Below are positions 4,797 to 13,156 of a DNA stretch of 22,327 nt, one piece after another. The DNA comes from a virus: IMG/VR virus record IMGVR_UViG_3300043570_002128, positions 1 through 22,327 of that record; one strand, 5' to 3'. The notes under the pieces are model-generated. The model was given only the letters and a program-made list of their open reading frames with translations. It searched no databases and was not told the origin of the DNA. Position numbers and translations under genes: made by a program. Each line of letters opens with the position of its first letter. The first letter of the stretch is position 1.

Positions 4797-6650
4797 TTAC
4801 CCTATTTCACAAGCACCACCTGCGCAAGCAGCTTCTCCCATTAAATTGGTATTATCAGCATGTTCTAATACCTTAGATAAATCGATATTATGTAAAGATT
4901 GCATCATCTCATTATATTTCTCTTCTGTACAGTCCTCAAAAGGTGCTTGAATATAAGTTCCTCCGTTATAAGGAAGTACTGATAATCCGTTGTAGAATTT
5001 TTTATTATCCCACATCCACTTACCTACCTCTTCCCATTGGTCTTCTTTAATAGAAACTGTAGCTGAGATATTATGTGTATTTTGTCCTGATCTATGACCT
5101 GGTTTAACCCAGTTCTGATAAACATATTTAACTCTTTCAAGTAAGTCTAAAGCAGATTCATGTCTTAGGATAGATCCTACTGGAGCTTTTTGTGGTACAG
5201 AGATGACTGCTGTATCATGAGGTCTAAAGTATTCGTCTTCGATAAGCTCTGGATGATTAATTGCTAAGTATGTGTATATAGGTTCGTTCTTACCTACTCT
5301 AATTCTTCTAATATAAAAGTCATTATGCCATGCATGAATTCCAGATGATGTTCCTAATGCAAGAGAAGAAGTACCTGAAGGTTTTACAGTAGTAGTTCTA
5401 GCTGCTTTATTAATTCCTAATAATTTAGCTACTCTCTCATTTTCTTCGTTAACAATCTTAGTTGCTTGTTTAAGATCTAACTGTTGAGCTTTACCAGAAC
5501 CAATACCTGTCATTCCTACACCTATTAAAGCATCTTTCTCAGTTGTTCTTTGCCATACTGGACGTAAGTAATGAAAGCTAGTATAAGATGCTTGTAAGGT
5601 ACCAATAAATGCAGCTGCTTTAACTCTTGCATTTAAGTCATCTTGATCTACAACATCTGAAACATTTACTTCGCATAAGTTACAGAATTGAAAAGGACGT
5701 AAAGCAATTTCACAACAAGGATTAGTTCCCCAATCTTTATCGTTAGATAAGTAAATGCCAGGTTCACCAGCACCGCTTGCCTTAATTTTGTCCCACAAGC
5801 CGAAGAAAAATTCTTCAGTTACTTTATTTCTTAGTAATACTGCTGAATTATTAGCTCTTCCGCGTTGTGGGTTAAGTTCCCACCATGCGCCTGACTTAGC
5901 TGAAATCATATCATCGTCATCCGCACTAAAGAGGCTAATTAAAGCAGCTCTTCTAATACCGCCTGTTAATACTGCATCTGCAATATGGCAAACTATATCG
6001 TGTACTTCAATAGAAGTTAATCTGTCGTTTTCTTTGCTATCTAAAATACCTTGTATCTTAATTAAACATTCTTTTAATGGTTGAGGTCCAGGTGCTTTAC
6101 CGCCTGTAGTAATTAAGGCAGCTCCCTTTGCTCTAATATCTGAAAAGTCAAATGCTGGAGTCGATCCGCCTTCAAAATAAGAGCGAACCAATACCTTAAC
6201 TGCATCAGCCCATCCTTCAATAGAATCACCAATTAAAAAACGTCTAGTTTTCTTTGGATCTGGTTTTCTAATTTCAGGTAATTGCTCAACGTGATGCTTC
6301 TGTACTGAATAACCTACCCCAGTACCGCCTAATAATAAGAACATCGTTTCTCCAAAGGCTCTCCAATCATCAATTGGAAGATAAGCACAGTTGTAGATGC
6401 GGTTAGGACTGATTTCGATAGGCTTGCCTGCAAATTGCATAGAGCGCATTGAAGGTAATGCTTTTCTATCGTAAACATACTGATAAGCATTTTCAATTTC
6501 TTTCTGTAACTTCGGAAATTTCTTCAAGTGCATTGCTTTGTTTCTATCTACTAACTCTTTCCATGTCTCCCTTCTCTGTACTTCGGGATTAAATTTGGCA
6601 TATTTCATATATACCGTAATGTCACTTAAAATGCTCTGTGAAATGTCCAT
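4797..6650 (-). CDS. nrdJ: Adenosylcobalamin-dependent (class II) ribonucleoside-triphosphate reductase
   Basis: This 617-aa enzyme would make deoxynucleotides for phage replication using coenzyme B12 to generate a thiyl radical. It resembles the monomeric Lactobacillus leichmannii-type reductase: YNCAYLPIDD (C88, matching C119), GGTGVGYSVQ (108-117), LTGGIRRAA (228-236), NNSAVLLRN (267-275), GEPGIYLSND (295-304), NPCCEI (310-315; C312 as thiyl-radical cysteine, E314) and FCNLCEVN (C323 as partner cysteine). KPSGTSSLALGTSSGIH and a C-terminal CAGGAC (C609 and C614) for thioredoxin-type re-reduction complete the set. It is shorter than the 739 residues of the Lactobacillus enzyme. No class I radical subunit gene is nearby, consistent with class II. 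A 5'-deoxyadenosylcobalamin supply from host or environment is required. The 88-base upstream gap is too short for a cobalamin riboswitch. Assignment is secure. Confidence 0.93.
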   Translation of the reverse strand: MDISQSILSDITVYMKYAKFNPEVQRRETWKELVDRNKAMHLKKFPKLQKEIENAYQYVYDRKALPSMRSMQFAGKPIEISPNRIYNCAYLPIDDWRAFGETMFLLLGGTGVGYSVQKHHVEQLPEIRKPDPKKTRRFLIGDSIEGWADAVKVLVRSYFEGGSTPAFDFSDIRAKGAALITTGGKAPGPQPLKECLIKIQGILDSKENDRLTSIEVHDIVCHIADAVLTGGIRRAALISLFSADDDDMISAKSGAWWELNPQRGRANNSAVLLRNKVTEEFFFGLWDKIKASGAGEPGIYLSNDKDWGTNPCCEIALRPFQFCNLCEVNVSDVVDQDDLNARVKAAAFIGTLQASYTSFHYLRPVWQRTTEKDALIGVGMTGIGSGKAQQLDLKQATKIVNEENERVAKLLGINKAARTTTVKPSGTSSLALGTSSGIHAWHNDFYIRRIRVGKNEPIYTYLAINHPELIEDEYFRPHDTAVISVPQKAPVGSILRHESALDLLERVKYVYQNWVKPGHRSGQNTHNISATVSIKEDQWEEVGKWMWDNKKFYNGLSVLPYNGGTYIQAPFEDCTEEKYNEMMQSLHNIDLSKVLEHADNTNLMGEAACAGGACEIG

Positions 6651-6738
6651 TTTTTCGTCGTTTTTTATAATATTAAAGATACGTTTTTCATTCGGGGCTT
6701 TAACACCACCGTTAAGTCTATAACCTAATTAGTTAAAT

Positions 6739-6951
6739 TTACAGGTTTTTGTTTAGACCGTCTTGGAAGACTGTCTCAAGGTATGAATTAGCAGCAGTAG
6801 GAGGTCTAAAGGTAGGATCTACCATATTTCTCTCTACTAAATCGTTAGTGCCATTTTTCTCCATCTCAAAAACAAACTCATTATAAGTCTCTTGATTTAC
6901 GGGAGGTGCAAGTGCTGTCTTTTTTTCGTTGTATAATGCAGTTAAACTCAT
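6739..6951 (-). CDS. Hypothetical 70-aa protein
   Basis: The product is not recognised. It is a small, mostly polar protein beginning MSLTALYNEKK, with an acidic middle (FVFEMEKNGTNDLVER) and a proline-containing segment (MVDPTFRPPTAANSYLE), ending FQDGLNKNL. There are no cysteines and no membrane segment. It lies 30 bases downstream of the helicase gene and 88 bases upstream of the ribonucleotide reductase, so it sits between replication and nucleotide-supply genes. The leader AAAGGTATTTTATATG holds a weak AAAGG. A small accessory or regulatory protein is possible, but nothing in the sequence says which. The reading frame and dense packing are the main reasons for calling it a gene. Confidence 0.55.
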   Translation of the reverse strand: MSLTALYNEKKTALAPPVNQETYNEFVFEMEKNGTNDLVERNMVDPTFRPPTAANSYLETVFQDGLNKNL

Positions 6952-6981
6952 ATAAAATACCTTTTGTAGTAATAAATAGCA

Positions 6982-8358
6982 TTATTTCCCTAATTCAAAG
7001 AATCTTTGCTGTAAATAATTTCTCTCTTCTGCGCTAAAATTAGTAGTAGGAGCCTTAGGTCCTTGAGTACCATTTTCTACCGTAAATTCCCCTTCTTCCA
7101 TCTCTCTATTTAAAATCTCTATATTACCGTTTTCAGTGTTAATTTTCATCGGGTAGGTCATTCCATCACCGCCATATCGATTCTTCATAATATGTGCTCT
7201 TCCAGTACCGTTCATCTTATCTAGACGCTTTCTCGATAGAGACATTGCAAAATCGGCAATCATAACTTTATTATACGAACCTGCTGCTTTATCTCCTTCA
7301 ATTACATCGTCTTTTGCACCTGCTCTATTAACCTGAGATACAGTCCAAATTGGAAGTTTGAGGTCCCTTGCTAAGGCCTTAGTGGAGATATAAATATCGT
7401 CGATTTCATCCTTCCTATCAATAGATTTACGTTTAGATTTTAATAAATCTACGTAGTCGATGATAATTAAATCTGGTCGAGTTCCAAGGTCGGTCATTTT
7501 CTGAATATGAGATTCTATGCTTGCTATAGATGCTTTACCCATTGAGAATTCTTTAATAATCAACTTGCCTTTAAGTTTCTCAATCATTTCATTAACTTCC
7601 TGTCTGTGTAAACCTAATTCTTGTACTTTTAATCCTGTAAAGGTAGCATCATATCTTCTACCCATATATCCTTCTGATAATTCTAAGGTATAGTGAGCTA
7701 CAGTATAACCTAATGATACAGGCATAGCACCTAATGCAGTTAGCATCCAGCTCTTACCTCCGCCAGGATTACCGAAAATAATTCCTACATCACCAGCTCC
7801 TAATCCTCCCTGTAATAAGTCATTAACATGAGGCCAAGGTGTTGGTATAGGATTTCTATCTTCTGCTCTATAACGAGTTTCAGTATCTTTTTCGTATTCA
7901 TGACCTAGGTTTTTATCCATACCGGCTTTTAATGCTGAATCGATTAAGTATCTAATGTCATCGTATTGTCCTTTTTCTAATAAATCACCAGAAGATAGTA
8001 ATGCTTTTTTTAACTGCTGATTTTTACAGAAGTTAGCAAACTCCTGCTCTACGTACTCCTGATCTTCGTTAGATGCTTTATAAGCTTCTTTTAATTGCTC
8101 AATAACAGATACTTTTAATACCTCATTATCAATTTTTTTAACCTCTACCTGTAATGCGTCTAAAGAAGGTGTAGTATGGTACTTATAATGGTACTTTAAA
8201 ATCTCCTCTACAATCCATTTATGTGCAGGATTATCAAAATACTCCTCTTCTAATATATCATGTATATTCTGTAAAAATTCTTTATGCTTTAGTAAGCTCG
8301 ACATCACCTTTACCTGAAAGCCTACTCCGTATTGATTCAACTGATTTAAAACTGCCAT
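6982..8358 (-). CDS. Replicative DNA helicase (DnaB / T4 gp41-like)
   Basis: The 458-aa product is a hexameric-type replicative helicase of the RecA fold, which would unwind the phage fork 5' to 3'. An N-terminal helical domain (about 1-150) includes a LKHKEFLQNI start similar to the DnaB/gp41 N-terminal domain. The ATPase core follows: Walker A GNPGGGKS (196-203), a Walker B-type strand DLIIIDYVDLL (296-306), and SQVNR (341-345), the glutamine-containing motif characteristic of DnaB. A glycine-rich MKNRYGGDGMTYP near 391-403 completes the core. Its length is close to T4 gp41 (475 aa). It lies in a run of recombinase, exonuclease and helicase genes, matching a T4-like replication module. No primase is visible in the window, so a primase must be elsewhere or host-provided. 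Confidence 0.88.
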   Translation of the reverse strand: MAVLNQLNQYGVGFQVKVMSSLLKHKEFLQNIHDILEEEYFDNPAHKWIVEEILKYHYKYHTTPSLDALQVEVKKIDNEVLKVSVIEQLKEAYKASNEDQEYVEQEFANFCKNQQLKKALLSSGDLLEKGQYDDIRYLIDSALKAGMDKNLGHEYEKDTETRYRAEDRNPIPTPWPHVNDLLQGGLGAGDVGIIFGNPGGGKSWMLTALGAMPVSLGYTVAHYTLELSEGYMGRRYDATFTGLKVQELGLHRQEVNEMIEKLKGKLIIKEFSMGKASIASIESHIQKMTDLGTRPDLIIIDYVDLLKSKRKSIDRKDEIDDIYISTKALARDLKLPIWTVSQVNRAGAKDDVIEGDKAAGSYNKVMIADFAMSLSRKRLDKMNGTGRAHIMKNRYGGDGMTYPMKINTENGNIEILNREMEEGEFTVENGTQGPKAPTTNFSAEERNYLQQRFFELGK

Positions 8359-8390
8359 AACTAATTCTCTTTATTCTTTAATGTAGTAAA

Positions 8391-9428
8391 CTATTCTTGA
8401 TCTTTCAACTTATACTGTGTTAATTTTGCAAAAGTTTCACTTAACCATATTTGAGGACTAAGTAAAGTTTTACCTAACAAGTCTTCGTTATATAACTTTA
8501 CAAACCTAGTAGGATCGTATTCATTATTCGGGTTATTTAATAGATGATCTATTGTAACCTTATCTTCTTGAGGTATATTTGGATTATGTAAATCCATTAA
8601 CTTCCTGTTTATATCTAATTGGTAGCTGTAGTTAAGTATATCACCATAATGCTTACTTTTTGCTATATTTTGCTTAGCATGTTCTAGTAAAACTACTAAC
8701 CTAAACTTTTCTTCTTCTTTTAATTGAGGAAAAAGCTTTATTAATGTCTTTACACCAATACCTTTTACCCCGGGTACATTATCGCCTTTATCTCCTAGTA
8801 TAACTTTACCTACTAAAAAGTTTTGAGGTGTAATTCCGTACTCTTTTACTACTCTAGCCGGGTCGTAGATTACCTTCTTAACTGGTGAATAAACAGATAT
8901 TTTATCTGATACGAGTTGTAAGTAATCTTGATCAGTAGATAGTATAGTTACCTTTTCGGGAAACCTAGTTGCAAGATATCCAATTACGTCATCTGCTTCA
9001 ATTTTATCTACTGCAATTAAATCAACAGGTAGACATTTTAAATAAGAAACTAAACGTAAGATTTGATTTGTAATAGACTCAGATTCTTCTTCTTGATTAT
9101 CGAATGCATCCCAGTTTGATATTTTAGTAATATGTCTATTAGCTTTATACTCCGGGTAAAGATATCTTTTATTTGTTGAACCACCAACACCGTCAAAAAC
9201 TAAAATAACCCTTGTAGGTTGTATTTGTTTTATCACAGCACCGACTGATTTTAAAAAACCTCCTAGTCCTCCTACGTGGTTACCTGCTGGATTTACGTGA
9301 TGTATTGCTACAAAACTACGTAAAAACGTATTTAACGAATCCACAATAAGAACCCTGCTATCTTTATGCAGGGTCGTTACCGGTTCATTTTCCATTTCCG
9401 TAAACATTTTTCTATAGTCTGTATTCAT
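8391..9428 (-). CDS. 5'-3' exonuclease / flap endonuclease (PolA N-terminal-like, T4 RNase H-like)
   Basis: This 345-aa protein has the PIN/FEN nuclease fold used to remove RNA primers and trim flaps. Numbered from the preferred start, acidic metal ligands are visible in order: VLIVDS (D30), LVFDG (D79) with the following KRYLYPEYKANR helical-gateway region, IEADDVIG (E144, D146, D147), STDQDYLQLV (D166, D168) and the helix-3-turn-helix LGDKGDNVPGVKGIGVKT (211-228, with D213 and D216). The frame is open from ATG 9450-9452, but that would overlap the recombinase end; ATG 9426-9428 lies 4 bases after the recombinase stop with a typical TAATAAC leader, so I prefer it. The phage polymerase gene here lacks such a domain, so this protein probably supplies the 5' nuclease activity separately. 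Confidence 0.87.
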   Translation of the reverse strand: MNTDYRKMFTEMENEPVTTLHKDSRVLIVDSLNTFLRSFVAIHHVNPAGNHVGGLGGFLKSVGAVIKQIQPTRVILVFDGVGGSTNKRYLYPEYKANRHITKISNWDAFDNQEEESESITNQILRLVSYLKCLPVDLIAVDKIEADDVIGYLATRFPEKVTILSTDQDYLQLVSDKISVYSPVKKVIYDPARVVKEYGITPQNFLVGKVILGDKGDNVPGVKGIGVKTLIKLFPQLKEEEKFRLVVLLEHAKQNIAKSKHYGDILNYSYQLDINRKLMDLHNPNIPQEDKVTIDHLLNNPNNEYDPTRFVKLYNEDLLGKTLLSPQIWLSETFAKLTQYKLKDQE

Positions 9429-9432
9429 GTTA

Positions 9433-10509
9433 TTATTCTTCTGAAGCGTCAAAAATATCCTTACTGTCGTCGTCGGTTTCTATTATTACATCAAAGTCAG
9501 TGGTACCTAAAGTCTTTAACCAGCCTTTTGAGTATTCTTTCTTATAAGCATCAATAGCTTGCTTAGTATCGTCAATAAAACCGTGTGCAGTCATAATAAC
9601 TCTACCGGCAGAAGTAACATCGTTAACGTGATTCTTATCACAACTAACTTTAGTACGCTTTGCAAACTCTACATCCTTACCGTTTTTAGTGGCTTTGATC
9701 TTATTTGTACCTGAACTAGTAACGTTACCGAAAGTAACAATTAACGAAGAATCAAAATACATCGTATCTCCCCCTTTATTTTTCATCTTAGGCTGTGCCA
9801 TGATGTTTTCTGCTTTAGCTACCCAGATTTTATTAACTGCTAGCATTGAGTTGGTATAGGGTTGACTCTCTTTACGTGATAATACGATTTTTTGGTTAAT
9901 AAAGTTACCAAATGTCTTAGACATAGCACCTGCATTCCACTCGTTATTATTCTTATTAGATGTTATAGACATTTCACAAGGTATACTACCTACTGAATCC
10001 CATAAAAATAATAAGTCGTAAGGTAGTTTACCGTTTTTCTGTTCGTCTAACAGGTCTGCAATAAATGCACCTACGTCTTCAATACTATTTAATCTTTCTC
10101 TATCAATATACAAGAAAAATCCTTTGTAATCTTTAACTACTCCATTCTCATCAGCTACTTCTTCATACTCTAATCCCATTAACCTAGCATGTTCCCAATT
10201 CCACTTCATCTCAGTAACAATAAAAACAGGTAAGACGCCCATTTTCTGGGCGCTTACTGCTGCTTCTAGTAGAGCTGTTGTTTTACCGGTGTCAGAATGA
10301 CCGCGGAGTAGTGTAATATGGCCTTGTGGGATGCCAGGTATAGATAAACAGTCTTGAAAGGCTTTTGACAAAGGTATCCATTTTTGTTCTTTCATCTTAA
10401 TCGATGTACTAGATAAGTTCTTTGCTTCTTTGAAGCTATCTAGATTAAAAGTACCCTTTAGGGCACCAGCTATACTCTCATTAAGAGAAGCTTTAGTTCC
10501 TTTTGCCAT
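9433..10509 (-). CDS. uvsX: RecA/UvsX-like strand-exchange recombinase
   Basis: The 358-aa product is a RecA-fold recombinase for recombination-dependent replication and repair. After about 60 N-terminal residues comes GHITLLRGHSDTGKTTALL, with Walker A GHSDTGKT (70-77). Then follow TEMKWNWEHAR (99-109), the Walker B-type LLFLWDSVGSI (166-176) and a GAMSKTFGNFINQ segment (194-206), typical of phage UvsX-type proteins. A short acidic tail (DDDSKDIFDASEE) ends the protein. It lies 8 bases downstream of the single-strand binding protein gene, as expected for partners that act on the same DNA. I prefer UvsX over host-type RecA because of the length and the T4-like neighbours, but the exact subfamily is inferred from motifs alone. 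Confidence 0.82.
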   Translation of the reverse strand: MAKGTKASLNESIAGALKGTFNLDSFKEAKNLSSTSIKMKEQKWIPLSKAFQDCLSIPGIPQGHITLLRGHSDTGKTTALLEAAVSAQKMGVLPVFIVTEMKWNWEHARLMGLEYEEVADENGVVKDYKGFFLYIDRERLNSIEDVGAFIADLLDEQKNGKLPYDLLFLWDSVGSIPCEMSITSNKNNNEWNAGAMSKTFGNFINQKIVLSRKESQPYTNSMLAVNKIWVAKAENIMAQPKMKNKGGDTMYFDSSLIVTFGNVTSSGTNKIKATKNGKDVEFAKRTKVSCDKNHVNDVTSAGRVIMTAHGFIDDTKQAIDAYKKEYSKGWLKTLGTTDFDVIIETDDDSKDIFDASEE

Positions 10510-10517
10510 GTATTTGT

Positions 10518-11327
10518 TTATTTAAATAATTCGTCAAACTCGTCGTCAATACTTGCTTTAGGTTTTGTATTTAAAGCAAACGAAGCTGGTTTATTAGCAG
10601 GAGTTGATGCTTCTACTACAGGTGCTGCAGGTACGGCTGGTTCGTCAGTAGCTGCTTCAGGGTGTAACCAACTTAACAGAGATTCTTTCATTTCGTCATA
10701 AGAATACTTCTTAAAGATAGTAAATGCTTCTGGTTGAGTATTTAACCACTTCTCGACTTCTTTAGCATCTTCTGATAGAGGAGTGGTTTTAGTACGAACA
10801 CGTACTTTAGATTGATTATAACCAGTACCATTAGTTGCTGCATCAGTAGTTTCAATCGTAATATCACGACCATCGATTACATCTGTGTAATCACCTACAT
10901 CTGGATCGTCAGCTAATGATAATAACTCGGCATATACTTGCTTACCGAACTCCCATAAACGTACACCTTTCTCTTCTTCACCTCTAACGATGACAGGAGC
11001 AAATACACGCATCTTTGGTTCTAATTTCTTAGACATAACCCAGTTTTCTTTATCGCCTGCTGTAGCTAATTGCTTAGCGAACTCAACAATCGGATCTTTT
11101 TCACCAAAGTTAACTAATGAAATCATTGTACGGTTACCAATACCGTAATGTACTAATACCTCTTTAAAAGGATTTGATCTGTCCCATGTAGCTGGAACGA
11201 TACGAACGAAGTGTTTGCCTGGTGTAGGCTTCCATAAGATCAAAGACATGTCTCTTTTTTGACCGCCTGACTTCTGGTTTTGTAGCGAACTAAGTTTCGA
11301 CTTAATCGCAGATAGGTCCATTGCCAT
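10518..11327 (-). CDS. Single-stranded DNA-binding protein (T4 gp32-like)
   Basis: The 269-aa product resembles T4 gene 32 protein, which coats single-stranded DNA and recruits replication proteins. The basic N-terminus (AIKSKLSSLQNQKSGGQKRD) precedes WKPTPGKHFVRIVPATWDRSNPF, matching the start of the OB-fold core. SNPFKEVLVHYGIGN and KMRVFAPVIVRG follow, and then LWEFGKQVYAELLSLADDPDVGDYTDVIDGRD, which is the gp32-type central segment. A proline/alanine-rich linker (about 225-255) leads to an acidic tip, DDEFDELF, typical of protein-interaction tails. The protein has no cysteine, so the zinc site of T4 gp32 is absent. It is upstream of uvsX, and a possible promoter lies before it. Assignment is good, though the core is divergent. 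Confidence 0.82.
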   Translation of the reverse strand: MAMDLSAIKSKLSSLQNQKSGGQKRDMSLILWKPTPGKHFVRIVPATWDRSNPFKEVLVHYGIGNRTMISLVNFGEKDPIVEFAKQLATAGDKENWVMSKKLEPKMRVFAPVIVRGEEEKGVRLWEFGKQVYAELLSLADDPDVGDYTDVIDGRDITIETTDAATNGTGYNQSKVRVRTKTTPLSEDAKEVEKWLNTQPEAFTIFKKYSYDEMKESLLSWLHPEAATDEPAVPAAPVVEASTPANKPASFALNTKPKASIDDEFDELFK

Positions 11328-11363
11328 AACTTATTGTTTTAGTTTAAAAATTTACTCTATAAG

Positions 11364-11394
11364 GAAATGTAAGAAGAAAGATCCGAATTAGCAA
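11364..11394 (-). promoter_or_regulatory. Candidate Bacteroidota-type promoter upstream of the ssDNA-binding protein gene
   Basis: On the minus strand TTG (11392-11394) is followed after 20 bases by TACATTTC (11364-11371). This resembles the TTG / TAnnTTTG promoter elements of Bacteroidota, with one mismatch, and sits about 37 bases before the SSB start in one of the few non-coding gaps. The match is short and AT-rich DNA gives many chance hits. Confidence 0.3.
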
Positions 11395-11395
11395 C

Positions 11396-11815
11396 TTATA
11401 AGTTAACTATTTTGTGGATTTTTGTAGAAAGTTTTCTAAGATCATCGCCTTGAGTAAGCAATACAGTGTTTCTGTAATTTTGCCATTCTACTCTAAAGGA
11501 CGTGTCTAAGATTCCCTCGTTTAGGGATTTAATTAGAAGGTTTAAACTGTTAATCGTGTATAACGTATTAGTTTCCTTCTTTCTATGTAAAAGTATCGTA
11601 TTTGGAAGTACTCTTGTATTGGTACTTTGAACCTCAATATTATAGGTGCACAAAAACTCGTCAGAATCTTCAGATTCCAATACAAATATCTTATCGTACA
11701 TGATAACATATTCGGATTTAATCGTATCTAAAACCTCTTCCAACTTGCTTTTAGGAGAGAATGTGCAAAATAACTTATTCTTCAATTGATCTTGTGTTAA
11801 CTGTATAAATTCCAT
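11396..11815 (-). CDS. Hypothetical 139-aa protein between polymerase and SSB genes
   Basis: No family is recognised. The frame is open further upstream to 11947 but that would run deep into the polymerase gene; ATG 11813-11815 (MEFIQLTQDQLKNKLF) is 22 bases after the polymerase stop and has a typical AT-rich leader, so it is the likely start. The product looks like a compact alpha/beta protein, with repeated strand-like stretches (EYVIMYDKIFVLES, TRVLPNTILLHRK) and helical segments (INSLNLLIKSLN, DLRKLSTKIHKIV). There is one cysteine and no membrane segment. Its position between a DNA polymerase and gp32-like gene suggests a role in replication or late transcription, where T4-like phages keep small accessory genes, but the sequence does not show which. 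Confidence 0.6.
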   Translation of the reverse strand: MEFIQLTQDQLKNKLFCTFSPKSKLEEVLDTIKSEYVIMYDKIFVLESEDSDEFLCTYNIEVQSTNTRVLPNTILLHRKKETNTLYTINSLNLLIKSLNEGILDTSFRVEWQNYRNTVLLTQGDDLRKLSTKIHKIVNL

Positions 11816-11837
11816 AATAAATAGTTGGTTCTTAGTG

Positions 11838-13133
11838 TTAAAAGTTATAGTTATCGCCTTTTTTAGCTTTAACCTTATATCCGCCCTCTTCCAATATATC
11901 TTTAATGTGAGATAATGTACCTTTTCCGTCTGATACTGCATAGTCAATTAGTATTGAATCATATACAACTAAGAGGACTTTACTTTGCTTGTCTTTTAGG
12001 TAATCTTTTAGCTTATCTAGCTTTTTTACGTTATTTACCGTTTCTAGGCACTGAATATAGTAGTTAAATAGCTTTTGAGGATTAGCATTTTCTTGGATAA
12101 GTTTTCTACCGTTTGGTAACTCTAAAAAACCGTTACTTGTATAGGTAGTCCACATAGCTCTTACTGTATGATATACGTCTTCGAAGAATTCAATATACAA
12201 ATACTCTTCTTCTACCCCGTTATACATCTGTCTAAAAGTAATTTTCTTAGCTTCTTGGTATTCTTCAGGTGTCAATTCCTCTTTATTAAAATACTGCTTA
12301 CCTAAATACTCGTGAATTGATTGATTCTGTGGAATATCAGTATGCATTGCATCAGCAATTAATCTTATATGATATCCATCGAAGTCAAACTCTACAAAAG
12401 CGTCGTTTTGCGGTATAAAAGCCGTTCTAGAACCGTTTTCTTTATTAAAAGCAAGAAAATTTATACTATTAAATGCATTAGTCGGACGTGAAGTAATGTT
12501 ATATAGGTTATAACTTGAATAAACCCTATTATCCTGTAGAGATCTCCCTTTCCAAGGAGTTTCAAAGTACTTATCAAAGAGCTTTTCATCTACTAAGATT
12601 CCCTGCTCTTCTACCCATTTATATACCTCCGTGTATTTGTCTTGCCATTCAGTATTTGACTCCTTTCCTACATAGTCTTTAACCATTTCAAACATACATT
12701 CACATCTTTCGTAGTGTTTTGAAATTGGAATGAGGGTATTTACTTGTGGAGAGTATTTAAGCTTTTCGTAAAAGTCTAAATGTACTGGTGTATAGCATTG
12801 AAAATCCTGTATCTTACCCTCTACGTCTAGAACAGTAAAGTATAGGTCGATTGAATTAGGTAAATCTAAGTAATAGGAATGCCACTTTTTATCTAAAATA
12901 TAAACTTTAGGAATTTCCTTTAAAAAGTCCTCTATTTGAATGGTAGTAAGAGAGAAAGCTTCTGAATGATTGATTGGAATAATGTATCCTTTCTCAAAGT
13001 CATTATAGTATAAGACGCATGGTGTAGTTAAAGTTGGATGAGTATGTTCAGACATTGACATTAACTCAATAAAGCACTTTTCTGGTCTAGGCAACTGGGA
13101 AAGCTGCTCTACTGTCTCAATAATGAAATACAT
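11838..13133 (-). CDS. Compact family-A (PolA-like) DNA polymerase
   Basis: The 431-aa product matches the PolA palm and fingers. NITSRPTNAFNSIN (212-225) corresponds to the T-x-RxSS...PNLQNIP block. GSRTAFIPQNDAFVEFDFDGYHIRL (234-258) carries motif A, with D250 at the catalytic aspartate and H255 where Pol I has the E710 position. KKITFRQMYNG (296-306) is motif B, with K296, F300 and Y304 matching K758, F762 and Y766. LLVVYDSILIDY (387-398) is motif C, with D392 as the second catalytic aspartate. Residues 1-155 look like a worn 3'-5' exonuclease domain (CFIELMS where FDTET is expected). Only about 60 residues remain for a thumb, and the whole is much smaller than Klenow (about 605). It follows the virion genes and precedes SSB. 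I favour the replicative polymerase, but a repair or partner-dependent role is possible. Confidence 0.82.
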   Translation of the reverse strand: MYFIIETVEQLSQLPRPEKCFIELMSMSEHTHPTLTTPCVLYYNDFEKGYIIPINHSEAFSLTTIQIEDFLKEIPKVYILDKKWHSYYLDLPNSIDLYFTVLDVEGKIQDFQCYTPVHLDFYEKLKYSPQVNTLIPISKHYERCECMFEMVKDYVGKESNTEWQDKYTEVYKWVEEQGILVDEKLFDKYFETPWKGRSLQDNRVYSSYNLYNITSRPTNAFNSINFLAFNKENGSRTAFIPQNDAFVEFDFDGYHIRLIADAMHTDIPQNQSIHEYLGKQYFNKEELTPEEYQEAKKITFRQMYNGVEEEYLYIEFFEDVYHTVRAMWTTYTSNGFLELPNGRKLIQENANPQKLFNYYIQCLETVNNVKKLDKLKDYLKDKQSKVLLVVYDSILIDYAVSDGKGTLSHIKDILEEGGYKVKAKKGDNYNF

Positions 13134-13156
13134 AACTTTTATTTACAGTAAATATA

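Noticed and set aside
5755-6084. Open frame of 109 codons on the plus strand
   Set aside because: It lies wholly inside the ribonucleotide reductase gene on the opposite strand, has no leader or domain, and is a shadow of its codon use.
6651-6738. Possible riboswitch, promoter (TTA-19-TATCTTTA) or hairpin (TTAAC/GTTAA) before the reductase gene
   Set aside because: The 88-base gap is too short for a cobalamin riboswitch, the stem is only 5 bp, and the promoter match is weak.
8391-9452. Exonuclease start at 9450-9452
   Set aside because: It overlaps the recombinase end by 20 bases; ATG 9426-9428 leaves a 4-base gap and a typical TAATAAC leader.
11396-11947. Longer version of the 139-aa gene starting upstream at 11947
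   Set aside because: The extension would overlap the polymerase gene by about 110 bases; the ATG at 11813-11815 with a normal leader fits better.
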